Positions 23,257-35,200 of a stretch of DNA of 40,782 nt are shown here, in pieces. How positions within the stretch are numbered: the first letter of the stretch is position 1; the number at the start of each line of letters is the position of its first letter. The stretch spans positions 1 to 40,782 of the forward strand of contig JADHZB010000799.1 in assembly GCA_015657535.1 (NCBI GenBank). The letters run 5' to 3'. The notes below the pieces were generated by a model, which ran no database searches, had not been told where the DNA came from, and was given only the letters and a program-made list of their open reading frames with translations. The translations under genes and the position numbers were made by a program. The stretch comes from Nephromyces sp. MM_2019 (taxonomy: Eukaryota > Apicomplexa > Aconoidasida > Nephromycida).

Positions 23257-23938
23257 TTAATCAACATATTTCAATGCGAGCTTAGCGAAGTGGTCAAACT
23301 GTTTTATAGGGCATAACCATGAATTTACTGCATGAAATCTGCTAAAACCGATTACCGCTGGTGCTCAAGCTGAGCTAAACACATAGTGTTTACCAGTATT
23401 TCTGAAAACCCTCAGAATGCATCTTCTTTCCGATGATTCCAAAAGAGTATCGCGAATCCCTTATACCTTTATCCAGAATAGCGTATTAACAATATTACGA
23501 TTGTAATGATGTAGCGGAGAATGCTCAGCTCTGACAAGTACTACATAGCATGCTAAATCACCTACTTTTGCAGAATTTCTCCTGAATAATTTCCGACTAT
23601 CGCATAAAAAAAATTGAAAAGAAGGAAAAAAAAATTAATTTAAAAAAAAACAAGTTCTAAACCATAAAAACTTAAAATTTTTCAAGCAGCTTGTGCTAAA
23701 TGAGCACTCTACGGCCGCTACCTAGTTTAGAATACGACTGTGTCACACTGCTTTTAGGGCTACAATCACCGTACTCAGGAATTTCTGGTGATCGTGCATT
23801 TATCATGAGAAACTTTTCCTTGGCGTGGATGGCTTCTCATAAGTAGCAATTCCTCTCAGCCATAAATTATTTCTCATGAGCAGCAATTTTTCGCGTTTCG
23901 ACACACCTTCCACCTACTTCTTTGAGGCTACCAGCCAT
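23257..23938 (-). CDS. Unidentified protein, six-exon model, about 123 residues
   Basis: Exons 23938-23914, 23835-23708, 23596-23566, 23528-23499, 23466-23394 and 23341-23257 agree in phase. The N-terminus is MAGSLKEV. Exon 2 reads AIHAKEKFLMINARSPEIPE and SPKSSVTQSYSKLGSGRR. Exon 5 contains DSRYSFGIIGKKMHSEGFQK. The C-terminus is IKQFDHFAKLALKYVD. One intron is only 32 bp, and the stop may instead be skipped by splicing into the unassembled segments downstream. No family recognised. Confidence 0.4.
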
Positions 23939-24049
23939 TTTACATTCCCTCCTCAAAACTCCCTCCTCCCCTCTAGAAAACCTCCCCACATGAAAATCCT
24001 ATAAGCATAAGGCCGCTGCTCTAACTTTGTAATGTGTGTGTGTGTCCAG

Positions 24050-24415
24050 GTGCCAATAGCCGGATCGAGTACACTCGCCTACCAACCGGGGGATACAGAC
24101 GTTTTAATGCTCTTTTTACGCCGCACCACTGCTATAGCACAGAATTACTTCACGGTAGGAACCTCTGAGCTTCTGGAGCAAGTGTTCGGTTTGACACGTT
24201 GCTATGGGAAGGCGCGCCCGTACTTTTCCATACGTGTGCTTATGTTGCTCTTTACTCACACACAGGCTTGCTTTTGACCGATGTTCTAAAGCGTTTTTGC
24301 CTCGTGAGTGGAGCAATCTTTTACGAAATTTCATCAGGCAAGCAACTACGAGTTACCCCAGCGTTCTGCCCGTATTCTGGCATCCTTTATAAGCTCTCTT
24401 TGTGCGTTTGCGTGA
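24050..24415 (+). CDS. Three 3' exons of an unidentified plus-strand gene
   Basis: Exons 24050-24154, 24266-24303 and 24338-24415 agree in phase. They encode NSRIEYTRLPTGGYRRFNAL, LLLTDVLKRFCL and NYELPQRSARILASFISSLC, then TGA. The first acceptor follows a GT run (TGTGTGTCCAG), typical of plus-strand introns outside the island. The second intron is 34 bp with a GTGAGT donor. The upstream exon(s) and start codon were not found; they would overlap or lie beyond the start of the divergent minus-strand gene at 23938. An alternative frame across 24032-24277 is also open. AATAAA at about 24682 could be its poly(A) signal. Confidence 0.4.
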
Positions 24416-27400
24416 ATCAAATAATGAAGTATGTACATGCCATGTTACGAAACTTACATCTGCTTTAATGATAGGTTGCTTGCTTCTTGCAATTGATTTC
24501 TCATGTTGCGGTATTTTTTGTTTTTGTATTAGATATTATGGTTGTTTCTTCCATGCCACAAGTTCAAGGCGAAAGGTTAAAATTTTTAGTGTATTGTATG
24601 ACACTTCCTGGAGGCAGTGTGTAATTGCGGGTTATGCGCAAGTTTATCTTGCTTATACAACTTTTTCCCGCCGTGAACATGAATAAAACCGTATAAGTCA
24701 TGTTACTTGTGTAGACCTCTTAATAAAACGTTGTAGGTACAGTCAGAATTGCCTTTTTGGGTGTACAAAGAGTACAAGAAAATTGCTTTACTGCTTTTCT
24801 TGTGTATGTCGTGATTGTAAGTGTTCTTGTGTTTAATTGGATGCTCTTTAGTATATTTTATAGATGTGGTCTCTCGTGGTACCACCTGTAGCATTGCCTT
24901 TATCGCTAATGTTCAGTACTTTAGCGTGGTACTTTTGCGTGTGATTTTTTTTTTGTGTGGGGTTGCTCTCATAGTCTCAAGTACTCCTGTGACGTGTAGT
25001 TACTGGTGCTGTGTGTTTGTAAATTGATCTAATGGGGCATCTCCGTTATATCTTTGTCGCCTCATTGCTTGTTTTCTTAGTATGTGATGCTGAGACTCGT
25101 GCTGGTTTGTGTTTGTTCCAATGAGACGCTTCCTTGCTAGTGGCGGTTGAAAGTCTTCACGGAGACTACTGTTTACTTTTGATCGTTAATAGAGGGTATT
25201 TTGTTCTCTTTTTATGCTCCCCAGTGTGTTTGCGGAAAATTTTTGCTTTTTTTTCTAAGCCCTCATGCTGGCGTATGTTTATGTAGATATTAGCACCCAT
25301 TTTGTGTAAATGCGGTGCACAAAGTCGTTTTTTTAATCTTCATGTTGCCTGTATATATGTAGCTAAAGTTTTCAGCTTTTTGTATGTTGTATTTGGCTAT
25401 GCATATTTACCAACGTTTTAGCTGTTTACCTATGCGTGCACTCCTGCTTAAGTGTATTGACTTTGAGTCTTTCACCTTTTTCTACCTTTTTTGTGTATGT
25501 GCGTATACGTACACTGTCGGTTTTTTAAATATTCCCTGGTATGCGTATATATCATGGCTCACAGTTCATCTTAAATTTAACATGCGGCGCCCTCAAAGCT
25601 TTCGTTACTTTTGGGAGTAGTTATCAATAATTATGTGTTTTAGTTTTTATGTGTGACAGTTCCCTACGTTATGGGTTTTCCCTCTTTTACAATGTTTTGA
25701 AGGTTATTGGTGTGTGTGGCGTTTGCATTAAGATAAAGCTACTTATTGATGAGTACCTAGCGGTTACTTTGTATTTACCAAAGGTTTTCATATATTTATG
25801 TGCTTGTAGTGGTCACTTGAAGTGTTAAGCCTCCTTTTGCTGTGTATGTGCTGATAAATTTCGTGTATGTACGTGGTTTTGGTGGTAAATTGAAGGGGAA
25901 AACTTTATGCGGCCGCACGCTAAATTGTATTATTACCCCTCCTATGCGTTGTTTTCCGTATTTTCTGTGCTTTTGCTATATCCTGTGTGTTGTGTGGGAA
26001 CTAGTAAGTAATGCAGTCCGTATTTATCCGTACGTAAATACTGCTGGGATGTGTATCAAAGGGTGAGGAAACGGTGCTTATGTATTTGCTGCTGACAAAT
26101 CTTTGGTAAACTGCCGCTGATTTTGTTTGGTTATTGGATAGGCGAATTTTGCGACATTTATTTTCTCTTTTAGAGATCAGCTGATACATTTTGTATAGAA
26201 TTTAGCATTTATGGATCAACTCCATAGTTGGATGTATATATATGTATATATGATGATATGTACCTTCCTCTACTACTTTTAAGCTTCTATAATACAGTGT
26301 GTGTGGTGTTATTTGCGTGATTTTGCTTCAGCTATTTTGTTCCCTTGTTTTGTTAACGTCTGTAATTGTATGTGTATGTCTGTGAATGTTTAGGTTTTTA
26401 TGGCTGTCTTAATCGTCCCTCGTGACTTTAACAGTGCATCTATTAGCCTATTTTCTTATACTTGCTTGTTTTCTCTTAGTTTACATATCTTTTTTTACTC
26501 AGCCCTTTATATCATCCTTATGAATGATATTCATATAATTTTGCGTCTTTTCATATGTGTGCGATTGAGCTGTGCTATGCTGTCAGTCTGAAGTACTGTA
26601 GTGATAATTTCAGTAGCCTGAGGTTTTAGAATAGCAGGAGCTCTGCGTGCGTGGGAACTGGGACGCCGCATCTACATACTACTCCGGAGTAGGCTAAAAG
26701 GCCTCATTGTCTCTTTTCGTCTTTTTTGGTGAGTTGATGGGTGTGTGAGCCCTGAAAATTTTATGATTTTTCCTTCCTTGTTGATATGTGTGTGAAGTTT
26801 TTCACCGCTTTCGAAAAATTTTGTTTCTTGTTCATATAATCGGTTTTTCTGGCTTGTGGATATTTTCTCATGGATGGGAATATTGTTGCATCTTTTTAGT
26901 TTAGTGTTTCATTCTGGGTTCGCCCTTGTAAATGCATATTTAGCGCGAATTTTGAGCATTTCTGCTAGTTTTAAGCGTGTCTGTCTGTTTTTCATATTTC
27001 AGTGAACAGTTATGGAATGTTAGTGTCTGTTTTAAGTGTGTTAGTTTTTTCTTCAACCTGTTTTAAGAGAAATTGATGTTTTTTACTTTTATTAATATAT
27101 GTTTAACTTTTTTTTTTTTAATCACCGACTTTGCCTTGTTGAAATGAAAAACACTCGCTTTTGCGCTGCTTCTTGTGCTCATCGCCTTACTTATTCGTTC
27201 TGTTTTTTCAGGTTTCTTATAGCTGTGAATAATTGCTTGGCTATAGAGCTATGCCGTGTATTTAGTGCGTTGGGAATAGTTTCTGCAAGTGGGTTTTGAA
27301 TTCCTTTATTCTTGAGTTTTTTCTGTTTTTTTTTCTTTTATAGTGTATATAATATTCTTTTGATTTCCAGCTGTCTATTTGGCTGCTGCTTTTCACGTTT

Positions 27401-28460
27401 AACGTGTGTGTCTTTAATATGACAGCTACAGGTTCTTAGTTTGAAATTTGCATGTGTCTGTGATCATTCTGAAATATGTGTAATTAGTGTGAAATGCCTT
27501 TGCGTGTGTGTTAGCAGTTTAAATGCTTTTTATCTCTACGCAGCGTAAATGCCTTTGTGTGTGCTTAATCAGTTGGAATAACTTTTTATCTGTAAGCAGT
27601 GTGAAATGCTTTTGTGTGCGTGTAAAACATCTTAAAGATGTATTTGCAGAGTTACGACAGTTTTTAGACGTAAATTTTGAATTTCTTTGTAATTTCATGC
27701 TTTTTTTAACTATCTTCTGCGAACAAATTAAACCGACGAATTGTCTTTAGCAAAAAAACTTAGCTGACAAAAAGCTGTTTTCTTGCTTACTTAATTTTAA
27801 TGTATTTTTTTCAGATAATCGCTTCCATCGTGTTTTTCTCCTTTAGATCCTTTTATTAGCCTAGATCTATGAAAAAGTCGTAATTTTCATGTATATGCGT
27901 ATGTATATACGGTTTTCTTCTTATTGTTGCTGGTATTGTTTTTCTTCTTCATTTTTTTTTTTGTCTTTCTGCTATACTTGTTCTTATTGCGTTTCTTCTT
28001 TTTTTTCTCTTTACTAAAGTTACTCTTCTGCTTATTATCAAGATTTATCTTTTTTTGAGTGATTTTCCTTGTGTGAGCTATTTGTAGTGTTTTTTGCTGT
28101 GAGATCTGATGTTTCTTGGTAATCCTTGTGTGTGTCTGCTATTTTGCCGGTTTGTGGGTAGTTACCTTGCCTTGGATCTGCACTGAGGTTCTTCATAACT
28201 TTAGCTTTTCGCTTATATTAGCGTTTTATTTGATCGTTTGCGTGTGTGTGTTGAAAAATAGTTGTTTTATAGTTCGTGACTATGATTCTAGAGTAAACGC
28301 AATACGCTGCTTTCCCTTGTGAGTAAATTTTCATCAGAAGGTATGTGAGTATGTGTGTGTGTATTTAGCATTGTGGAATATCTCGTTCATTTATGCCTAT
28401 AGTACGTTCTTTCGGCTCATGACTGCCTTTAGAAGTATATTCTTGCGGTGTTGTGTGAAT
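24416..28460. other. T- and GT-rich region, no convincing exon
   Basis: The plus strand is rich in T, TTTTTC and GTGTG. The frames present (for example 25384-25620 and 27099-27299) are Phe/Leu/Cys/Val-rich, as expected from translating T-rich DNA, and lack paired splice sites. It resembles the introns and leaders of the plus-strand genes, so it may be transcribed non-coding sequence. Confidence 0.6.
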
Positions 28461-28462
28461 TT

Positions 28463-28645
28463 GCAGTGCATGTGCGGCTGTGACTGGTTAATGTGTATAT
28501 GTGGCTGTGACTGGCAAAAATTTTATGTGTGGCCATGGCTGGCTAAAGTTTATGTGTGTGTGGCTGCGATTGTCTTTATGTGGCTTTTGACTGGCTGTGT
28601 GTGACTCTAACTGGCTGAAGTGTATATGTGTGACCTTGACTGGCT
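28463..28645. repeat. About 30-bp degenerate repeat, GTGGCTGTGACTGGCTAAAG type
   Basis: Variants of TGTGGCTGTGACTGG with a TTTATGTG or GTATATGTG spacer recur at least six times with irregular spacing. The array is degenerate and lies in the gene-poor region. Confidence 0.75.
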
Positions 28646-28847
28646 GAAGTGTTTTTTTTGTCCTGTCTTTCTCTGACAGAGTAATGTTTGGTTACTCCTC
28701 TTTTTAAAAGAAATTTGTTGAATCCTCTTCTGGGGCTATTTTGCGAAGTTAGCAGTAGCTTTGCCTTGTTAAAATTTGATGATTCTCGTGTTTTTGAAGA
28801 TTCTTCTTTGTAGTGCATCATGATCTGTGTGCATGTAGAATTTTTTT

Positions 28848-29040
28848 CAACTGTGTGTGTGTGCTGAATGTGTGTGTGCTGAATGTGTGTGTGTGCTGAA
28901 TGTGTGTGTGTCCTGAATGTGTGTGTCCTGAATGTGTGTGTGTCCTGAATGTGTGTGTGCTGAATGCGTGTGTGCTGAATGCGTGTGTGTCCTGAATGTG
29001 TGTGTGTCCTGAATGTGTGTGTGCTGAATGCGTGTGTGAT
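28848..29040. repeat. GTGTGTGTGCTGAAT minisatellite
   Basis: At least eleven units of CTGAATGTGTGTGTG or TCCTGAATGTGTGTG, about 15-17 bp each. CTGAAT and CCTGAAT variants are intermixed, and GCGTGTGTG replaces GTGTGTGTG in some units. The length variation lies in the GT run. Confidence 0.95.
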
Positions 29041-31860
29041 GTGAGTAGTGGACGGAGTTTTGTGCTTACTTTTACGTCACTACATAACGTATGTAGTTTG
29101 GTTTACCTGTATTAGTCGTGTGTCTGCGTGATTATTAGAGAGTGCTTTTTCTTTTTCTATATGGATTTGCTGGGGACAATTTTTTCGTCTTGACGTAATA
29201 AGTAGTCTAAGACAAGTGTGTGAGAATTTTCCGGAATTTTTAAGCTTGTGTGTGCGTATTATACTAGTGTGGATTGTGTGCAATGTATGTAATTACTTGA
29301 ATATTTTCGTCACGATCTTCTTATCAATCATCTGCATCTACTTTGTGAGCTTTTTTTGAATGCTGGAAGTTCTTAGTATTTGGCTGGAGGATCGCTGCTG
29401 TAATACTTAGAAGTGTGTGTGTTTGTGGTGCGTTTGAGTATGAATTTGGTGTGAATACTCAATTTTTTACCTTGCTTCGTCCTCAGTTTATCTTTAGACA
29501 TGTGTGTGTTGTTGAGTGTGTTTTTTGGTGGGTTCTTCTCTGTATGTTTGTCTCTCTCTGTGTTTCGTCTGTTTATCTCCCTTTATCTTTGTGCGTATCG
29601 ATCTCCTCCCCCCCTCTCTATAACCCTAAAACCCCTTCCTTCTGCTTCTTTTGCTTCTAAACCTCAAATACCTTAGAATTCTTCTTTTTTGTGAGTATTG
29701 TCGTTTATGGCGTTTTCTCTTGTATTTGAGGGATTTTACTAGCGTGTTTTCCCTTTTATTCGGCATCGTCTACTGCTTTTGTTTACTTATGTAGTTTTGT
29801 GTGATTTTTTTGGATGTTTTTTATCCTTGTTGTATTAGTAAAGTATTAAGCTCGGGTAGTTTAACTGAGTATCTTCATCTTATCCTAGTGGCTGTCCTTG
29901 TCGATCATGGCTGTTTCTCCTTTTGGGAGTATTGTTCTTCAATCTTCTCTAACTTGATGAAAGGCCGGAGAGATCGTTTATCAGCTCTCATAGTGGTTAG
30001 TCGTATTACCGTCTGTGTGTGCTTGTGTGTTTTTGTTTGTTTTTCAACAAAATTTTGCAAGTTTTTAAGAAAAATATGCTAAAATCTAATATTTTCTGCT
30101 TAAGTTGATTTTGATCTTTTGAAGACGCTTGCAAATCTCCATGTCTCTCAAGTTGAGTGTATGTACATTCAACTTCTTCTGGAGCCTAATGCATCATGCC
30201 TTATATCTTAAATTTTTTGCTGTTCCTGCATTCCTCCTGTTTCATCGTATTTTTCTCTAATTCGACTTCTTCATGTTTTTTTCATCGCCTTGCCCAAGGT
30301 ATTACTTTTGATATCTTCCTTACTTCTTTTTCATCATTTTCTCTATAGGTAATGTTCTTTCCCACTTCAAATTTTTATCTTTGAATATTCAAATCTCAAA
30401 GTCTTCGTCTTCAAGCCTCCGATTATCCATCATCTCAAATCCACATCTTCAAGTATATAAGCCTCCAAATCATCAACTCTTCATCCCCATCTATTTTACC
30501 TTCTTCCATCCGTCTTCGTGCTCTTCTGACATTCTTTTAGGAACTTTCTCTGCTAGACAAAATATCTTTTTTCTGTTGAGAAACTGCTCCCTACGAACCC
30601 TCTGAAAAAACGTCCAAGTTTCAGTTGCTGTACATACACAGCTCTGCCACCCTCTGGCAGTGTAATTATTGTAATTAGTACTGATGCTGTTTATCGTTTT
30701 GAAAATCTTCAAAACAACTTCTTATATTTATAATTTTCACATTTTTTAGCTATTCAACTTGTTTTTTAAGACGAATCTCTGCTTCTTAGTTGTGCATTTC
30801 GATCTCTTACGTTTTTACAGCTGTTTTTTCTCGGTTTTCTTATTTTCTTAAACTTACTGGGCATTGCTTTGCTAGTTTGGCTTTGCGTTGTAAAGTTTGT
30901 TGTGTGTATTCGCTAAGTTATAGCTCATTTTGTGTGCTTTTCATTAGCTTTTGCCTTTGAAACCCTCGAGTTCGTTGCTCAAGGAAGTTTCTTGCTTTTC
31001 ACTTTTCTTTCCTTTCCGTAGCGCTGGGCTTGGTTGTTCCTTTGGTGTCGTTTACTAGCTTGTTTGGTGTTTGTTGATTGTCTGCCTTTTGTTGTTTTTC
31101 GTCTGTTTTTTGCTTGAAATTAAAAAATTGGGTGATTTTTATATTTTACTTTGGATATTTTTCCAGTCACTTTGATCTGGTTTAGTTGTTTTTGCTTGTT
31201 TTTCTTCAAGTGTGTTGAGCTTGTTTTTTTTGCTACTTCTGTGGTATTTTTTATTCTTTTCTAGTTGAGTTGGCAGTTTCTGCATCTTCAGATTATTTTA
31301 TGTTTGCATAACCTCTGTGCATACTCCTCTCTGTGTTGCCGTATCGTTTCTGCGTCTATTCTGCATACTCTTTTGCGACTCTTCTTCCCCACTGCATCAT
31401 CTTTCTTCTTAGCCTCTTTCTTCTAATCTGTTTTTCCCTTTTACTCCCTCTACTACTGTAAAATACCACCTATTCTCTAGATTGCTAAAATCATCCGTCT
31501 TCTTCAAGAAAATCTTGGAGTTTCATCTTCTGAGCCCTTTCATTTAGTCAATTTGATTAGGTTTGCGTGGTTTTACGCGTGAATTCCATCTTTATCCATC
31601 TCAGTTTATGCTTTAAACTGTTCTAAGTAGTTGCTTCTTCATATGCATACGAATTCTTTAGCAGATTTGTTTCTCTCGCTCCCATATTCTTCAATCTAGG
31701 TCTTTGGCTTTCATGCTCTAAGACCTCTCAGACCCTATGAAGACTTACTCTTTGTAAATTTTGCTACCGAACGCTACTGTCAGGTCTTATGTGCTGGACA
31801 CACATCTCCTTTCATGACATTCTACCTTTACTTGGGTTTTTGCACTTCGGTGTGAAAACA
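29041..31860. other. T- and pyrimidine-rich region upstream of eIF2A, no convincing exon
   Basis: Continuous T/C-rich plus-strand sequence (for example 30230-30560 and 31370-31560). Frames such as 29801-30082 and 30381-30605 show biased Phe/Leu/Ser composition and no linked splice pair. It may be a long 5' leader, introns of an upstream non-coding exon, or intergenic DNA. Confidence 0.55.
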
Positions 31861-31909
31861 TCTGTTTATTAGTATTCTTTATGCGTGCCTGTGGAGCCAT
31901 AAACGCGCA

Positions 31910-32220
31910 GTTGCACACACACACACACACACACGTATACAAAAGCAGGAAGATATTGTCCGTAATGCATGAAAATACTGCTACACATAGTTGGAAACGT
32001 TAAAACAAAAAAAGAGGGATAGGCATCCACAAACTTGGACCACTCAAGCACACACACACGCATAGCACTCACACACGTACGTGAACCACCCACACAAAAT
32101 ACCTGAACTACATTCACATCAACAACCTAACATATCAACGCACACCAAGACGCTAGCACACCAACACACACACACACACCAGTGCACACGCAACCACACA
32201 CACACGCATTGAAATTTAAA
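31910..32220. repeat. CA-rich block with (CA)n runs immediately upstream of eIF2A
   Basis: (CA)n runs at 31914-31934 and 32163-32179, with dense ACACAC words between. The strand skew flips from GT on the plus strand (left) to CA here and back to GT in the eIF2A introns. The block ends about 40 bp before the eIF2A ATG and so occupies the promoter. Confidence 0.8.
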
Positions 32221-32250
32221 GCCTACTTGTCACTGTCTGTTTAAGCTGTG

Positions 32251-35200
32251 ATGCCGTCTAGCATTCAGTTCTTAGCCCGGCATAAGAATGGGTTACGCTT
32301 GTTCTCAACTAGCATCTCCCCTCTTCAAACCGAATCGCACACAAGTTCGCAGCAGTTACCTCTCACAAGATATGGAGGTGATGGGTTACCCACTAGTAGT
32401 GGAGCGACTGGCTCGCACACACACACACTACAGGATGCGAAGAAAGCCTCTGGAAGTGCTGCAAGCAGTGCAGGCTCTGGCCTTAGTGGGTTGACAACTA
32501 TTAGTGGTAGCACACACTCACCTGTGCTATCGTCGCATCTTCATGAAGGTCGATTGGATGTAAAACATCTAGACGTCACGCACAAGGCTGTTACTAGCCA
32601 ATGGTCTCCTGATGGGAATCATATCGCTGTAATAGATAGTTTGACGGGAATGTGGCTGCTGGATGTGAGTATATTGTATTAAAGATGAGAGAGATATGGA
32701 AGCCTTTTTGATTGGCTTTGTGTGTATGCGAGATTTTTTTATTATAGAGGAAGTTTTGCTTCATCTGTGAAGGCTGTTTTGGAGGTTTTGTGTGGTGTGC
32801 ATACACTGGGTTTAATTGGGGTGTTAATGCCTTGCATTATAGTGGACTTTTGGCTGATATTTTTCGCGTTCTATATCTCTTTGTGGGAGCTGTTTTTGTT
32901 TATTTTTACTGTTTAATGTTTGTTGTGCATAAAAAGCGAATTCTCTGTATATGTTCAGATAATTGTGTGTGTGTTGTTTTCATTTGCTTTTGTTATATTT
33001 CTTCGTCTGTCATATACGCACATATAATGTGTCCTGTTGTCGTTGGCTTCGTTTGGTGTGTTACGCATACGCTCTCTTTTTGCTTCCCTCTTCATTCTCC
33101 CTGTTATCACTATTTTGTTTTTTCCTCCTTTTCAGTATTCAGTTGAAACATTTGAAGAAGATGGAATTCTTGAGCTCACACGAAGTAAAGAAAATGATCA
33201 TTTGATAACCCTCCCACAGTGCTTAGGTGGTGAAGTAGATCCCAAGCTCTTCAAGTATATCAGCTGGTCTCCTTTGGGGACCTGTCTGGTGGTATTCATC
33301 AACTTTGAAACTCATACACCGGAAGGTAACCGATTTCGCCTTTGTGTGCTGTTTTTTGGGTATATATGGCGTTTATGTGACGTTTTTGGTGGGATTTTGG
33401 GGGATGAAACAGTAGGAAACGCACTTTTATAGGCTTAAAGTTAGCCGACAGCGGTGAAACTGAGTGTGTGTGTGAACTTTTGATTACGTTAAACTATGTG
33501 TCCTCAAGAGGTTTGGCGTTATTTTGTAGATTCGTAGCAGGTGTGGAGAGGAGTAGCGTCACCTCATATTTAGAAGGTATTGGGAAGCTGCGTTTTCCTC
33601 AGTTCTTTAGAGTATGGACTTTTGCAATAGTAAAGACAGCGTTCAAGAAGTGCGAAGCTGATCACATACACAGATGATGGCTCTCTTATTGCGTGCTGTG
33701 CAACATGTGCGAAGCTGACAAGGCGCACCACAATGCTCCCCCCCAAAAAACCACCAATACAAGACACCAGAGCTCATTGCACACACGCAGAGCACACAAC
33801 ATCGTCGTGTTCCATTGCAGCCATCTCGAAAAACCCTATATCTCCCACCCATTATCCTCAATCCACCCTCAATCACCAGACCTAATCACACACACAAACC
33901 CGACTTTCGCGTTATTACCCGAGCGTCTCCCTCCCACCAACTACCCCCCTTCAATCACCCTTTTCTTCAGGTTCAGCTTCTTCAACGCCCCCGCATAACC
34001 TCCACATCTTCAAAGTTTTCCCCAAAGGCTCCCCTCCCGCACACACAGCCAGTTTCACGATTCGTCGCCCTTCTTCAGAGCAATGGCCCGTCTTGAAGTG
34101 GCGAGATGATGAGATGTTTTGCTGCTTAGCCACACGCAACGAGATACTTGTGTGTGACGGCACTAGTCCTTCTACTGTGTTGTATAGGTATAGCGTCCCT
34201 CGTGTGTTTACTATAGAGATTGCTCCCTCATTATCAGCTGCAGATGGAAAGCTGGTAGTTGCTTCGTTTAGCGTAGCTTCTTTATCAGGCGAAGATGCGA
34301 GGTTTATGGTGTGGGAAGTCAACTTGTCTGCTTTTAAACCGGGGTCTACACACACATCTCTTAAGTCTGGAGGAGGAAACAGTATAGAGGATTCAAAGGG
34401 AGTGGTAAAGTGTGTGATTGATCAGCAAATTAGCCTGGCTGATTCTGTTCATTTTGGCTGGAGTCCATCTGGTGGTGCTTTGCTTGTGATGGCGAACTTC
34501 ACTATTGATGTGGCAGGTGAGTTGAGGAGGAGGGGGGGGGAGATGCTCAAAGTTGGGGTATTAGGCGTGCCTGAGGAAAGATTTTTGTGTGTATGTGTGT
34601 TTTGTGGAGGAACTTGCAGGAGGAGGGAGTGCTGGGATATCGTGAGAGAGATACCTCCTTATTGCCTTTGGAAATGTGTGTGTGTCTGTGTATCTTGGTG
34701 TGTATGTGTATCTTGGTGTGTGTCTTGAAGTGTGTCTTGATGTGTGTCTGATTTTCTTGTTTGAGAGAGGTATTGATGGTTTTAATATATCTTCTGGGAC
34801 CAGATACATCTATACCTGAGGTGCATGAGCTGCTCACCATACCTGTAACTATATAGAGTATAAGGAGAGATAGACATGGAGAATAAAGAGAAGAAGAGCA
34901 AGAAAAAGGGCAAGAGAGAGAGAGAGACAAACAAAGATAGAGACAAAGAGAGAAAAATACACACACGGACGCACATATGCACCTCCATCTCTTCCCCCAC
35001 CATCTCCGCCCCCCTCGCTTTTTCAGGTGAAAACTACGACGGCGTGGGAGATTGCTGGTTTGTTCGAGCTGATGGCAGTCAAGTGATGAAGCTGAGCACC
35101 AAAGTAGCCCAAGATGCTCAGTGGAGCCCCGTGAGAGATGAGTTTATCCTCATTGAAGGCAAATCTCCGAGTGGTAATTCTAAGGAGTGCAGTTTAGGCT

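Noticed and set aside
23118..23260. Apparent transmembrane segment on the plus strand (NFLAIFFILCPIVCTGIFAI)
   Set aside because: It is the antisense of an acidic, polar minus-strand frame (EDGKDTSTYNRTKNEEDGEE), which is more protein-like and agrees with the strand of the neighbouring genes.
12660..24030. Island considered as inserted organellar DNA, a provirus or a transposon
   Set aside because: No rRNA fragments, cox/cob-like frames, reverse transcriptase, transposase, capsid or polymerase motifs and no terminal repeats were seen. The content instead resolves into spliced gene models.
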